Assembly: GCA_001873585.1 (NCBI GenBank)
Contig: MNZL01000015.1
Coordinates: forward strand, 1 to 9,604
From: Rhodobacterales bacterium CG2_30_65_12
GTDB lineage: Bacteria > Pseudomonadota > Alphaproteobacteria > Rhodobacterales > Rhodobacteraceae
Direction: 5' to 3'
Length of the DNA stretch: 9,604 bases
This document shows positions 1-6,792 of the stretch, piece after piece (the stretch's first letter is position 1; each line of letters starts with the position of its first letter). The translations under genes were made by a program, and so were the position numbers. A model generated the notes under the pieces. That model ran no database searches. It had not been told where the DNA came from and was given only the letters and a program-made list of their open reading frames with translations.

Positions 1-345
1 CCCGGTGCCTTCTATATTCTGGTCAGCCGCGAGGCGGTGCATATCCCGCCCGATTGCGCCGCCTAAATGGCCCCCTATCTCGCCATGGCGGGCGAGTTCC
101 GGGTGCATTACTCGGGCTTCTTCGATCCCGGCTTCGGCCATGATGCCGCCGGCGGCGCCGGCTCGCGTGGGGTGCTTGAAGTGCGCTGCCACGAGGCCCC
201 GTTTGTGCTCGAACACGGGCAGGTGGTGGGGCGGCTGGTGTATGAACGCATGGCCGAAATTCCGCACGCGCTCTATGGCACCGGGATCAAGTCGAACTAC
301 CAGGGCCAGGGGCTGAAACTGTCAAAACATTTCCGGGCGGCCTGA
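1..345 (+). pseudogene. dcd: dCTP deaminase, 3' end, interrupted by an in-frame stop
   Basis: The gene enters from the left edge; only its last ~113 codons are visible. The protein resembles the long two-domain dCTP deaminase of alphaproteobacteria, which makes dUTP from dCTP for dTMP synthesis in the cytoplasm. Frame 1 reads FYILVSREAVHIPPDCAA, then TAA at 64-66, then MAPYLAMAGEFRVHYSGFFDPGFG without frame change, so homology runs straight through the stop. In relatives I recall Glu at this place, so a single G-to-T change (GAA to TAA) would explain it. The segment after the stop holds GSRGVLEVR, whose Glu matches the catalytic Glu of E. coli Dcd, plus EHGQVVGRLVYERM and the family ending SNYQGQGLKLSKHFR. 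A product stopped at 64 would lack the C-terminal catalytic region. An ATG directly follows the stop (67-69) without a clear ribosome binding site, so reinitiation is possible but weakly supported. A sequencing error is the main alternative. Confidence 0.78.
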
Positions 346-366
346 TCGACCGCCCGGAGAGGTTTT
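331..366 (+). terminator. Hairpin with T-run at the end of dcd
   Basis: CCGGGCGG (333-340) pairs perfectly with CCGCCCGG (350-357), extended by a T-A pair (332/358), around a 9-base loop that contains the dcd stop codon. A TTTT follows at 363-366, five bases past the stem. On the opposite strand the same stem is followed by AAATGTTTT, so it could stop transcription from both sides of this convergent gene pair. The gap between stem and T-run makes it a modest intrinsic terminator. Confidence 0.45.
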
Positions 367-399
367 CCAGGGTCTGTGACCGCCCTTCGGGGGGCGAGA

Positions 400-879
400 T
401 CAGGCGCGACGCCGCGCGCTGAACCAGAACACCGCAGCGGCAGACACACCAAACAGGATCTTCGAGACAAAGCTCACCGGCAGCGGCACGATGTGCACGA
501 ACGCGGGGTTCATCATCGGCAGAACCACGAAGAAGTTGGTTGCCCAGACGCCGGCAAGCGCCAGAACCAGAATACCCGCTTCTGTGAAGGTGCCGGCAAG
601 GCGCGGAAAGGCGCTGCGCAAGATCATCGCAACGAGCACGCCGAGACCGAGCGCCAGCCCCATGTGCACGACCAACCCCAACGCCACGGCCCCGCTGGCC
701 GCGCCAAGCGACGGAGCCACGGTGGCGGTTACTTCCGAGGCAACGCGGGCAGCATCACCGCCGACCACAGACATGAACCCCGAAATCCATACGATTTCCG
801 CCAAACCTCCCGCGAGCCCGGCGACGGCACCGATCCAGAGCGCTTTCGATACCGTCGAGCGCTGTGTTGATAGAGTCAT
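400..879 (-). CDS. Four-helix inner-membrane protein of unknown function, probably FnrL-regulated
   Basis: A 159-residue protein that I cannot assign to a named function. Hydrophobic segments lie at about residues 13-33, 55-88, 101-123 and 133-154, with a short basic N-terminus and a C-terminal ARRRA, so it looks like a small integral membrane protein with both ends probably cytoplasmic. There is no cleavable signal peptide. Histidines fall near the middle of the second helix (His72) and just before the fourth (His129, in MNPAFVHIVPLP); whether they bind a metal or haem is unknown. The ATG at 879 is preceded by AAGGAAAA, a good ribosome binding site. The gene stands alone: it converges on dcd and is separated from the scpB operon by a terminator and its own promoter. 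The FNR-type box upstream suggests expression under low oxygen, hence perhaps a role in microaerobic respiration or redox stress; that is inference. Confidence 0.85.
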   Translation of the reverse strand: MTLSTQRSTVSKALWIGAVAGLAGGLAEIVWISGFMSVVGGDAARVASEVTATVAPSLGAASGAVALGLVVHMGLALGLGVLVAMILRSAFPRLAGTFTEAGILVLALAGVWATNFFVVLPMMNPAFVHIVPLPVSFVSKILFGVSAAAVFWFSARRRA

Positions 880-904
880 GGCAATTTTCCTTATTCAGAT
901 TTCC

Positions 905-942
905 AATACCCCGGACCCTACCCGAAAACGGGCGTGTCAAAC
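905..942 (-). promoter_or_regulatory. Putative promoter of the four-helix membrane protein gene
   Basis: Reading the minus strand, a -10-like TAGGGT lies at 920-915. If the FNR-type box centred at 949.5 acts at -41.5, transcription would start near 908 and this hexamer would fall exactly at -12 to -7. A TTGACA also occurs at 940-935 but only 14 bases from the -10, too close for a normal sigma70 promoter, which fits a promoter that needs an activator. A small dyad, CCCG-AAAA-CGGG (921-932), fills the spacer. The leader would be about 28 bases. Confidence 0.5.
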
Positions 943-956
943 CTGATCCAGATCAA
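943..956 (-). promoter_or_regulatory. FnrL/FNR-type binding site
   Basis: On the minus strand this reads TTGATCTGGATCAG, against the consensus TTGAT-N4-ATCAA of FNR/FnrL-family regulators: nine of ten defined bases match. Its centre lies 70 bases before the start codon of the four-helix membrane protein. The oxygen-sensing [4Fe-4S] regulator FnrL activates such sites under low oxygen in Rhodobacterales; the related regulators Dnr and NnrR recognise very similar sequences, so an NO-responsive input cannot be excluded. Confidence 0.72.
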
Positions 957-988
957 ATTTATTGCGTGATCGACGATCATGCGCAACG

Positions 989-1018
989 CAAAACAGCCCC
1001 GGTGCGCGGGGCCCTGTT
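989..1018 (-). terminator. Intrinsic terminator at the end of the scp operon
   Basis: On the minus strand, directly at the stop codon of the small basic protein, GCCCCG (1012-1007) pairs with CGGGGC (1001-996) around the loop CGCAC. An outer AACA/TGTT stem is separated by a two-base GG bulge. The run TTTT (993-990) follows. Position, strong GC stem and T-run fit a rho-independent terminator closing the argS-to-scpB transcription unit. Confidence 0.65.
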
Positions 1019-1245
1019 CAGCGCATCCGCCGGGTGAGACGCGCCGCCTGCCGGGCGCGCTTGGCCGCCTGTTTTGCCGCGCGGGCGCGGGCGTGCTCCT
1101 CGGGCGTCATCTGCGATTCGCCGGCGTCGGTTTGCCCGCGTCCACCGCGCCGTGCCGCCAGATTGATTCCGGAATCGACGCCCTTGTTGACCAGTCGTCC
1201 GAGCACGCGGCGAAAGATCATGGAAAGTATCCGTTCGAAGTTCAT
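1018..1245 (-). CDS. Small basic conserved hypothetical protein downstream of scpB
   Basis: A 75-residue protein without an assigned function. The N-terminal part (MNFERILSMIFRRVLGRLVNKGVDSGINLAARR, about residues 1-33) looks like an amphipathic helix. The C-terminal half opens with MTPEEHARARAAK and is a strongly basic Ala/Arg/Lys-rich helix ending LTRRMR. There is no clear membrane segment. As I recall, short proteins of this build occur in other Rhodobacterales, which supports a real gene; this is memory, not a search. The ATG at 1245 follows GAGGCAGGC, an acceptable ribosome binding site. It starts 65 bases after scpB on the same strand and is followed at once by a terminator, so it is probably the last gene of the operon. 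The charge suggests nucleic-acid or membrane-surface binding, which is inference only. Confidence 0.7.
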   Translation of the reverse strand: MNFERILSMIFRRVLGRLVNKGVDSGINLAARRGGRGQTDAGESQMTPEEHARARAAKQAAKRARQAARLTRRMR

Positions 1246-1309
1246 GCCTGCCTCGCGGTTGTGTTTCCTTCACCCTATCACGAAGCGGCTCGTCTCCCAA
1301 GCCCGTGGC

Positions 1310-1963
1310 TCAATCCTCGAAAAGTTCCGATTGCCCGTCTTCGCCCGTGCCCTCGTCGGCGTCGTCGCCAAGCCCGGTGCCCGGCGGCGGGCGGTTGTCG
1401 AGCAGTCCGGCCGAGCGCAGTTCCTTGAGCCCCGGCAAATCGCGCGCGCTTTCCAGCCCGAAATGGTCGAGAAAGCTCTGGGTGACGACGAAGGTAACTG
1501 GCCGCCCCGGAGTCATCTTGCGCCGGCCAAAGCGGATCCATTCCAACTCAAGAAGCTGATCCACCGTGCCCCGGCTCACGCTCACGCCACGGATCTCTTC
1601 GATCTCGGCCCGGGTCACCGGCTGGTGATAGGCGATGATCGCCAGCGTCTCGATCGCGGCGCGGGAAAGTTTGCGGGTTTCCACCACTTCCTTGTGCATC
1701 AGAAAGCCCAGATCGGGGGCCGAGCGGATCGCCCAGGCATCGCCAACCTTGACCACCTGCACCCCGCGCCCCTCGTAGCGGCGGCGCAAGTGCACCAGCG
1801 CCTCGGCGGGATCTGCGCCATGCGGCAGGCGGGCGGCGAGCTCGGCCACCGTCACCGGCTCGGCGGAGGCAAACAGCACCGCCTCGACCATGCGCTCCTG
1901 CTCGCCCATCGGCGGCGCCTCGAACAGGCTTTGTTCCTGCTCGGTTTCGGTTTGGTCAGACAT
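1310..1963 (-). CDS. scpB: Segregation and condensation protein B (ScpB)
   Basis: A 217-residue subunit of the Smc-ScpA-ScpB condensin, which compacts and helps segregate the chromosome; ScpB dimers bind ScpA and steer the Smc ring. Two winged-helix domains are visible: residues ~20-95, beginning ERMVEAVLFASAEPVTVAEL, and residues ~97-175, with the hallmark ETLAIIAYHQPVTRAEIEEIRGV followed by SRGTVDQLLELEWIRFGRRK and TPGRPVTFVVTQSFLDHFGL. The last 25 or so residues form an acidic, probably disordered tail ending SELFED, and the first ~18 residues are also acidic and polar. The ATG at 1963 lies inside the end of scpA with an 8-base overlap (ATGTCTGA), so the two are probably translationally coupled and made in fixed proportion. 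Length is normal for the family. Confidence 0.97.
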   Translation of the reverse strand: MSDQTETEQEQSLFEAPPMGEQERMVEAVLFASAEPVTVAELAARLPHGADPAEALVHLRRRYEGRGVQVVKVGDAWAIRSAPDLGFLMHKEVVETRKLSRAAIETLAIIAYHQPVTRAEIEEIRGVSVSRGTVDQLLELEWIRFGRRKMTPGRPVTFVVTQSFLDHFGLESARDLPGLKELRSAGLLDNRPPPGTGLGDDADEGTGEDGQSELFED

Positions 1964-2744
1964 TCGATTTCTTCCGGATCTGGATCGGCGCGAAAACCTC
2001 GCCCTGGCGAATTTCCACCTGGCCCTCCTTGGCCAGTTGCAGCGAGGCCGCGAAATTGGCTGCCGTGGCGGAGCGGCGGCGGACGGGGTCGATCTCCCAG
2101 CCCTCGGGGATGTAGCTCATGATGTCGGTCCACGTGCCGGCATAGCCGATCAGCCCGCGCATCCGCTCAAGCGCCTCTTCCATCGTCATCACCGCATCGC
2201 GGTCCATCACGAAGGGGCGAAACTCGTCCTTGGTGCGAATCCGGGCATAGGCCTGCATCAGGTCCATCAGCGTGGCGGTGTAGCTCACGCGGCGCACCCG
2301 GTTCACCGCCTCGGGCACCCCCCGGGCGAAAAAATCCCGCCCCAACTGGTCGCGCGCCATCAGCCGCGCGGCAACGTCGCGCATCGCTTGCAGCCGCTCG
2401 AGCTGGTAGGCGAGATGGGCGGCGAGGTCTTCGCCACTTGGCCCTTCCGCCGTCGGATCGGGGGGCAACAGCAGGCGCGACTTCAGAAACGCCAGCCAAG
2501 CCGCCATCACCAGGTAATCGGCGGCAAGCTCGATCCGCAGGTGCCGCGCCTTTTCGACAAAGACGAGGTATTGCTCGGCCAGTTGCAGCACCGAAACGCG
2601 GCGCAGATCGACCTTCTGCGTACGCGCCATGGTCAGAAGCAGGTCAAGCGGCCCCTCGTAGCCGTCGACATCGACAATCAGCGCCTCGGCGGCGAGCCGC
2701 TCCGATACGCTTATCGCGTCTGGCTGGAAATCGTCTTGCGGCAC
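1956..2744 (-). CDS. scpA: Segregation and condensation protein A (ScpA kleisin)
   Basis: A 262-residue bacterial kleisin that bridges the Smc heads and recruits ScpB in the chromosome condensation complex. The signature DGYEGPLDLLLTMARTQKVDL sits at about residues 27-47, followed by the helical segment LAADYLVMAAWLAFLKSRLLLPP typical of the family. The C-terminal part (about 200-262) is the winged-helix end that contacts the Smc head. The start is a GTG at 2744, 10 bases after the nagZ stop; a purine-rich GGCGGA lies just upstream, and the AGGAG at the end of nagZ is further away. No ATG nearby would keep the conserved N-terminus. The 3' end overlaps scpB by 8 bases. The product is a normal-length ScpA with no visible defect. 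Confidence 0.96.
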   Translation of the reverse strand: MPQDDFQPDAISVSERLAAEALIVDVDGYEGPLDLLLTMARTQKVDLRRVSVLQLAEQYLVFVEKARHLRIELAADYLVMAAWLAFLKSRLLLPPDPTAEGPSGEDLAAHLAYQLERLQAMRDVAARLMARDQLGRDFFARGVPEAVNRVRRVSYTATLMDLMQAYARIRTKDEFRPFVMDRDAVMTMEEALERMRGLIGYAGTWTDIMSYIPEGWEIDPVRRRSATAANFAASLQLAKEGQVEIRQGEVFAPIQIRKKSNV

Positions 2745-2754
2745 GGGGTCCGCC

Positions 2755-3759
2755 TCACTCCTGGCCGGTCATCAGGCTGTGAAATTCGTCTTCGAGGGCG
2801 GCAATGTCAATGCCGTCGGGCGGCCGCCGCCACCCCAGCGCTGCCTCGGCCCGGCGTGCCGCTTCGCCCGACATCGCCCCCGCAGCCTCGACCACCGCGC
2901 GCATCTCGGCCAGATCGCCATTGCTGTGCAGGATCACGTCGCAGCCGGCCGCAAGCGCGGCGCGCGCGCGCGCATTCACCGGCCCGGCAAGCGCCTGCAT
3001 CGAGATATCATCCGTCATCAGCAGCCCGCCGAAGCGAATGCGGTTGCGGATCACCTCGATCACCGCCGGCGAGAGCGTGGCCGGGCGCTCGGGGTCGATC
3101 GCCTCGTAAACCACGTGGGCGGTCATCGCCAGGGGCAGGCCCGAAACCGCCTCGAAGGCGAGAAAATCCGAGACCCGCAGCACCTTTTCCTTCGCCGTCA
3201 CCCGCGGCAGATCGAGGTGGCTGTCGGCGGTGGCGCGGCCCTGGCCGGGGATGTGCTTGATCACCGGCAGAACCCCACCCATCAACAGCCCCTCGGCGGC
3301 GGAGGCGGCGATATCGGCCACCTGCACCACGTCGTCGCCAAAGCAACGGTTGCGCAGGATCTCGTGGGTGTCGGGCTGGGCAATATCCACAACCGGGGCG
3401 CAATTGCCGTCGATTCCCACAGCGCGCAACTCATTGGCGATCAGACGGTAGCGCAGATACATCGCCCGCGCCGCGTGGCGGCGGTTTTGCGCCACCTGCT
3501 CGAGCGGTGGCAACCAGACGCGCCAGTGCGGTAGCCCCAGCCGGGCCACCCGCCCACCTTCCTGGTCGATGAAAATCGGCGCCTCCCATCCCACCGCCGC
3601 GCGCAGTTCGGTGGTGAGCCAGACGAGCTGCTCGGGGTCTTCGATATTTCGGGCAAAAAGGATGAAGCCGAACGGATCGGCGGCACGGAAAAAATCGCGC
3701 TCAGCCCGCGTGAGCCGCGCGCCTTCGATGCCAAAGATATAGGCCCCCGTGCCGGTCAT
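2755..3759 (-). CDS. nagZ: Beta-N-acetylhexosaminidase NagZ (GH3)
   Basis: A 334-residue cytoplasmic glycoside hydrolase family 3 enzyme that removes N-acetylglucosamine from anhydro-muropeptides during peptidoglycan recycling. Visible motifs, in order: IFIDQEGGRVARL (62-74), the GH3 signature KHIPGQGRATADSH (168-181) with the DSH loop carrying the catalytic His, and LLMTDDISM (246-254) whose first Asp (250) matches the nucleophile. PGQG replaces the PGHG of E. coli NagZ. No signal peptide, as expected for a cytosolic enzyme. The ATG at 3759 comes 7 bases after the stop of the SPOR-domain gene, with only a weak ribosome binding site, so coupled translation is likely. In some bacteria NagZ products control AmpC beta-lactamase through AmpR; nothing in this window shows that here. 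Confidence 0.96.
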   Translation of the reverse strand: MTGTGAYIFGIEGARLTRAERDFFRAADPFGFILFARNIEDPEQLVWLTTELRAAVGWEAPIFIDQEGGRVARLGLPHWRVWLPPLEQVAQNRRHAARAMYLRYRLIANELRAVGIDGNCAPVVDIAQPDTHEILRNRCFGDDVVQVADIAASAAEGLLMGGVLPVIKHIPGQGRATADSHLDLPRVTAKEKVLRVSDFLAFEAVSGLPLAMTAHVVYEAIDPERPATLSPAVIEVIRNRIRFGGLLMTDDISMQALAGPVNARARAALAAGCDVILHSNGDLAEMRAVVEAAGAMSGEAARRAEAALGWRRPPDGIDIAALEDEFHSLMTGQE

Positions 3760-3766
3760 GCGCCGT

Positions 3767-4900
3767 TCACCGGGTGACGACCGGGATGCAGGCCGCCTGC
3801 CCCGCCGTCAGCGCGGCACAGAACCCGCGCGCATCGGCGATATCGACAAATCCCATGGCGCGCAGCCGGTAGAAGGTCTTGCCGCCCGATTGCGCCATCT
3901 CGATTACCCGGTCCTTGCCTTCAAGCATCTCGGGAAAACGCAAGGCGACGTTGTCCCATTCCGCGCGGGCGACGTCTTCGCTTTCGAAGGCGCCGAGTTG
4001 AACGAGCCGGGTGCCGGCGGCGATCTCGGTGGCGGACACGTCGCGCACACCGGGCAATGCAGCGGCGAAGGCGGAGGCAACGGCGAGATCCACCGGCGAT
4101 GCGGCGACACGGGCGACGATCTCGTCAGGCCGCACGGGCGGGCGCGGCGAGCGCGCCACGCCCGGCACCGAGGCGGGCACCACCGCAACCGCAAGCCGCG
4201 CTTCGGCCTCGGGAGTGAGGGCGAGATCGGCCGCCTCGCCCGAGAGCGGCAGCGCCCCGGCAGACAGCATGTTGGCCAGCGCAAGAGCCGAGGCAACCCC
4301 GCCCTCTTCATCGCCGGTGAGCGAGGCCGGTTCGGCTTCGAGTGCCTCAGCCGGCACGGTCTCACCAGCCTCGGCCATCGACACCGCCGATACCTCGGCC
4401 ATGGCGTGGGCCGGCAGATCGTCTGCCTCAAGCGCCGCCGGGGCAGGCGCAAGCGCCACTTGCGCCGCCGGTCCCTCGGCCTGACCTTCTGCGGCGATGG
4501 TATTCACCGCGAGCCCCTGGTGCGCGGCGGCAACCCCGCCGGGATCGTCGGGCTGGATCCGCATCGGCCCGGCCAGCGCCCGCACCACCGGCACCCCGGT
4601 GACGTCGCGCATGACGAGCTGGTAGCCCCAGACCCCGAGCCCGGCAATCAGCGCCAATGACAACAGCGCGCCCGCGCCGTGCAGTATCCCGGCCAGACCC
4701 CGCCCCTGCGGCGCGGCAGGCCAGCGCCCCTCGCCAGCCTGTGGCTCGCCATAGGCTTCGCGCGGCGCCATCAGGTGCGCGGCTACCCCCTGCGGCGCTG
4801 TGGTCACACCGGGTGGTATTGCCTGCGCCGGCATGTGCTGCGGATAATAACGGGAATCGTGCCGGCCGGCGTTTGCGCCGCCCCAAACTGCGTCTGCCAT
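3767..4900 (-). CDS. SPOR-domain membrane protein (peptidoglycan-binding)
   Basis: A 377-residue single-pass protein with a cytoplasmic N-terminus, one membrane helix and a periplasmic C-terminal SPOR domain. SPOR domains bind peptidoglycan stripped of stem peptides, typically at the division septum. Residues 1-70 are Pro/Ala/Gly-rich and cytoplasmic. The helix is about 71-97 (GALLSLALIAGLGVWGYQLV), followed by MRDVTGVPVVRALAGPMR, a stretch I recall in Rhodobacterales relatives. A long Ala/Glu/Pro-rich linker covers ~120-285. The SPOR domain is the last ~85 residues, with VQLGAFESEDVARAEW and FYRLRAMGFVDIADARGFC. I chose the ATG at 4900: it follows GGCGGAGCAGGCAG with a well-spaced GGAG. A TTG at 4975 would add 25 residues that lack family resemblance. 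The gene lies 91 bases after argS and 7 before nagZ. Confidence 0.9.
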   Translation of the reverse strand: MADAVWGGANAGRHDSRYYPQHMPAQAIPPGVTTAPQGVAAHLMAPREAYGEPQAGEGRWPAAPQGRGLAGILHGAGALLSLALIAGLGVWGYQLVMRDVTGVPVVRALAGPMRIQPDDPGGVAAAHQGLAVNTIAAEGQAEGPAAQVALAPAPAALEADDLPAHAMAEVSAVSMAEAGETVPAEALEAEPASLTGDEEGGVASALALANMLSAGALPLSGEAADLALTPEAEARLAVAVVPASVPGVARSPRPPVRPDEIVARVAASPVDLAVASAFAAALPGVRDVSATEIAAGTRLVQLGAFESEDVARAEWDNVALRFPEMLEGKDRVIEMAQSGGKTFYRLRAMGFVDIADARGFCAALTAGQAACIPVVTR

Positions 4901-4991
4901 CTGCCTGCTCCGCCCAGCGTTCGAGGCCTGCGCCCCTCGCCGGATTTTCTGGTTGCCTCGCGCCCCGAAAGCCAAGCTTGCGCCTTGTGAT

Positions 4992-6713
4992 TCAGCGCAT
5001 CTCCTCGGCTGGGGTTACCCCAAGAATAGCAAGGCCGGCTGAAATCACAATGGAAACGGCCTTGGCCAGCGGGATTTTCGCCGATGTTGCATCTGAGTCA
5101 CCCTCCTGAATGAAGCGCAGCGCCGGCGTATCGTTGCCCCGGTTCCACAGCGTGTGAAACTCGCTGGCAAGCTCGTAGAGGTAAAAGGCGATCCGGTGCG
5201 GCTCGTGCCCGCGCGCGGCAATCTCGACAAGGCGCGGCCATTCGGCGAGCTTTTTCGCCACGGCAAACTCCGCGCCATCCTCCAGCGCCGGCACGATGCC
5301 CGGGCTCACCCCCAGCCCAGCCGCCTTGCGCAGCACCGAATGCACCCGGGCATTGGCGTATTGAACGTAGAACACCGGGTTGTCACGGCTCTGCTCCAAC
5401 ACCCGCGCGAAGTCGAAATCGAGCGGCGCGTCGTTCTTGCGGGTGAGCATGTGAAAGCGCGTCACGTCCTTGCCCACCGCCTCGACCACGTCGCGCAAGG
5501 TAACGAAATTGCCGGCGCGTTTCGACATCTTGAACGGCTCGCCGTTGCGGTAGAGCTTGACCAACTGGGTAAGCTTGATATCGAGCGGCACACGGCCATC
5601 CGACAGCGCCGAAACGGCGGCCTTCATCCGCTTGACATAGCCGCCGTGATCGGCGCCGAACACATCAATAAGCGCGTCGAAGCCCCTGGAAACCTTGTCG
5701 TAATGGTAGGCGATATCGGGGGCGAAATAGGTCCAGCTGCCATCCGATTTCATGATCGGCCGGTCAACGTCGTCGCCGTGGGCGGTGGAGCGGAACAGGG
5801 TTTGTTCGCGCGGCTCCCAATCCTCGGGCATCTTGCCCTTTGGCGCATCGAGCACGCCCTTGTAGATCAGCCCCTTGGCCCGCAATGCTTCGATCGCCGC
5901 TTCGATCAGGCCGGTGCCGTAGAGCGACTTTTCGGAATAGAACACGTCCATCTTCACGCCGAGCGCGGCGAGATCTTCCTTGATCATCGCCATCATCTTC
6001 TCGACGGCAAATTCACGCACCTCGGCGAGCCAGACCGCCTCGGGCTGGTCGAGCCATTTCTCGCCCACCTCTTGCGCCAGCGCCTCGCCCACCGGCACCA
6101 GGTAATCGCCGGGGTAGAGCCCCTCCTCGATCACCGGCATGTGGCCAAGCGCCTCGCGGTAGCGCTCATAGGCCGAGCGCGCCAGCACGTCGACCTGCGC
6201 GCCGCCGTCGTTGATGTAGTATTCCCGCGTCACGTCATGGCCGGCATATTCCAACAGCGACGCCAGCGCATCGCCAAACACCGCGCCGCGGGTATGGCCC
6301 ACATGCAGCGGCCCGGTGGGGTTGGCCGAGACATATTCAACGTTGACCTTTTGCCCCTGCCCCAGCGTTGAGCGGCCATACCCCTCGATGGTGAGGATCG
6401 TCTCGACCAGCGCGGCCCAGACGCTGGGATCGAGGCGAAGGTTCAAAAACCCCGGGCCCGCCACTTCGGCGGAGGCGATTCGGCTGTCGGCGGCAAGTTT
6501 GGCCGCCAGCGCCTCGGCGATATCGCGCGGCTTCAGCCCTGCTGGCTTGGCCAGCACCATCGCCGCATTGGTTGCCATGTCGCCGTGCCCGGCGTCGCGC
6601 GGCGGCTCGACGGCGACGGCCTCGAAGCCCAGCCCCTCGGGCAGCGCGCCCTCGGCCACCATCTCGTCAAGTGCTGCGATAACGGCGGTGCGGATATCGA
6701 AAAAAAGGTTCAT
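4992..6713 (-). CDS. argS: Arginine-tRNA ligase (ArgS)
   Basis: A 573-residue class I aminoacyl-tRNA synthetase that charges tRNA-Arg in the cytoplasm. The N-terminal additive domain (about 1-94) that recognises the tRNA D-loop includes PPRDAGHGDMATNAAM. The Rossmann fold carries VSANPTGPLHVGHTRGAVFGD, with the HIGH-type motif HVGH at 137-140, and FGADHGGYVKRM near 352-363. Unusually for ArgS families at large but normally for proteobacterial relatives, a clear KMSKR is present (395-399, in PFKMSKRAGNFVTL). The C-terminal DALR anticodon-binding domain spans roughly 450-573, with VFYVQYANARVHSVLRKA and the ending LGVTPAEEMR. The ATG at 6713 has a good ribosome binding site (GAGGA, eight bases upstream). 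It is the first gene of the block running to scpB; a promoter can be seen 25-53 bases upstream. Confidence 0.98.
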   Translation of the reverse strand: MNLFFDIRTAVIAALDEMVAEGALPEGLGFEAVAVEPPRDAGHGDMATNAAMVLAKPAGLKPRDIAEALAAKLAADSRIASAEVAGPGFLNLRLDPSVWAALVETILTIEGYGRSTLGQGQKVNVEYVSANPTGPLHVGHTRGAVFGDALASLLEYAGHDVTREYYINDGGAQVDVLARSAYERYREALGHMPVIEEGLYPGDYLVPVGEALAQEVGEKWLDQPEAVWLAEVREFAVEKMMAMIKEDLAALGVKMDVFYSEKSLYGTGLIEAAIEALRAKGLIYKGVLDAPKGKMPEDWEPREQTLFRSTAHGDDVDRPIMKSDGSWTYFAPDIAYHYDKVSRGFDALIDVFGADHGGYVKRMKAAVSALSDGRVPLDIKLTQLVKLYRNGEPFKMSKRAGNFVTLRDVVEAVGKDVTRFHMLTRKNDAPLDFDFARVLEQSRDNPVFYVQYANARVHSVLRKAAGLGVSPGIVPALEDGAEFAVAKKLAEWPRLVEIAARGHEPHRIAFYLYELASEFHTLWNRGNDTPALRFIQEGDSDATSAKIPLAKAVSIVISAGLAILGVTPAEEMR

Positions 6714-6738
6714 GTGCTGTCCTCACGGGTCTCGCGTG

Positions 6739-6766
6739 GGTCTAGCACAGAACGAAAGGACGTCAA
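6739..6766 (-). promoter_or_regulatory. Putative sigma70-type promoter of the argS operon
   Basis: On the minus strand TTGACG (6766-6761) and TAGACC (6744-6739) are separated by 16 bases, and the -10 ends 25 bases before the argS ATG. This resembles housekeeping promoters of alphaproteobacteria, where the -35 is well kept and the -10 is loose. The expected start is near 6732, giving a leader of about 19 bases that includes the ribosome binding site. It would drive argS and probably the downstream envelope and condensin genes. Confidence 0.55.
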
Positions 6767-6792
6767 CGCCCCGACCGGCCCGCGCCCGCCTG

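Noticed and set aside
5..316. A 103-codon + strand frame over the dcd region, free of the TAA
   Set aside because: The frame gives Arg/Pro/Ser/Ala-rich sequence without similarity, whereas the frame containing the stop is plainly dCTP deaminase; it does not rescue the gene.
381..396. Hairpin CGCCC-TTCGGG-GGGCG after the membrane protein gene
   Set aside because: The stem is short, with an ambiguous loop, and no T-run follows on either strand; the stem at 333-357 is the better terminator candidate.
1246..1309. Possible terminator or promoter between scpB and the small basic gene
   Set aside because: No stem longer than 4 pairs, no T-run and no convincing -35/-10 pair are visible, so the small gene is best read as part of the operon.
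1890..3260. A 456-codon open frame on the + strand over scpB, scpA and nagZ
   Set aside because: It is a shadow of three well-supported genes on the other strand, with low-complexity Arg/Pro/Ala sequence and no recognisable family.
4901..4975. TTG-initiated N-terminal extension of the SPOR-domain protein
   Set aside because: The 25 extra residues lack family resemblance and the TTG has no ribosome binding site, while the ATG at 4900 has one at good spacing.
5154..6371. A 405-codon open frame antisense to argS
   Set aside because: It lies wholly inside argS, is rich in His, Arg and Leu, and has no recognisable motif.
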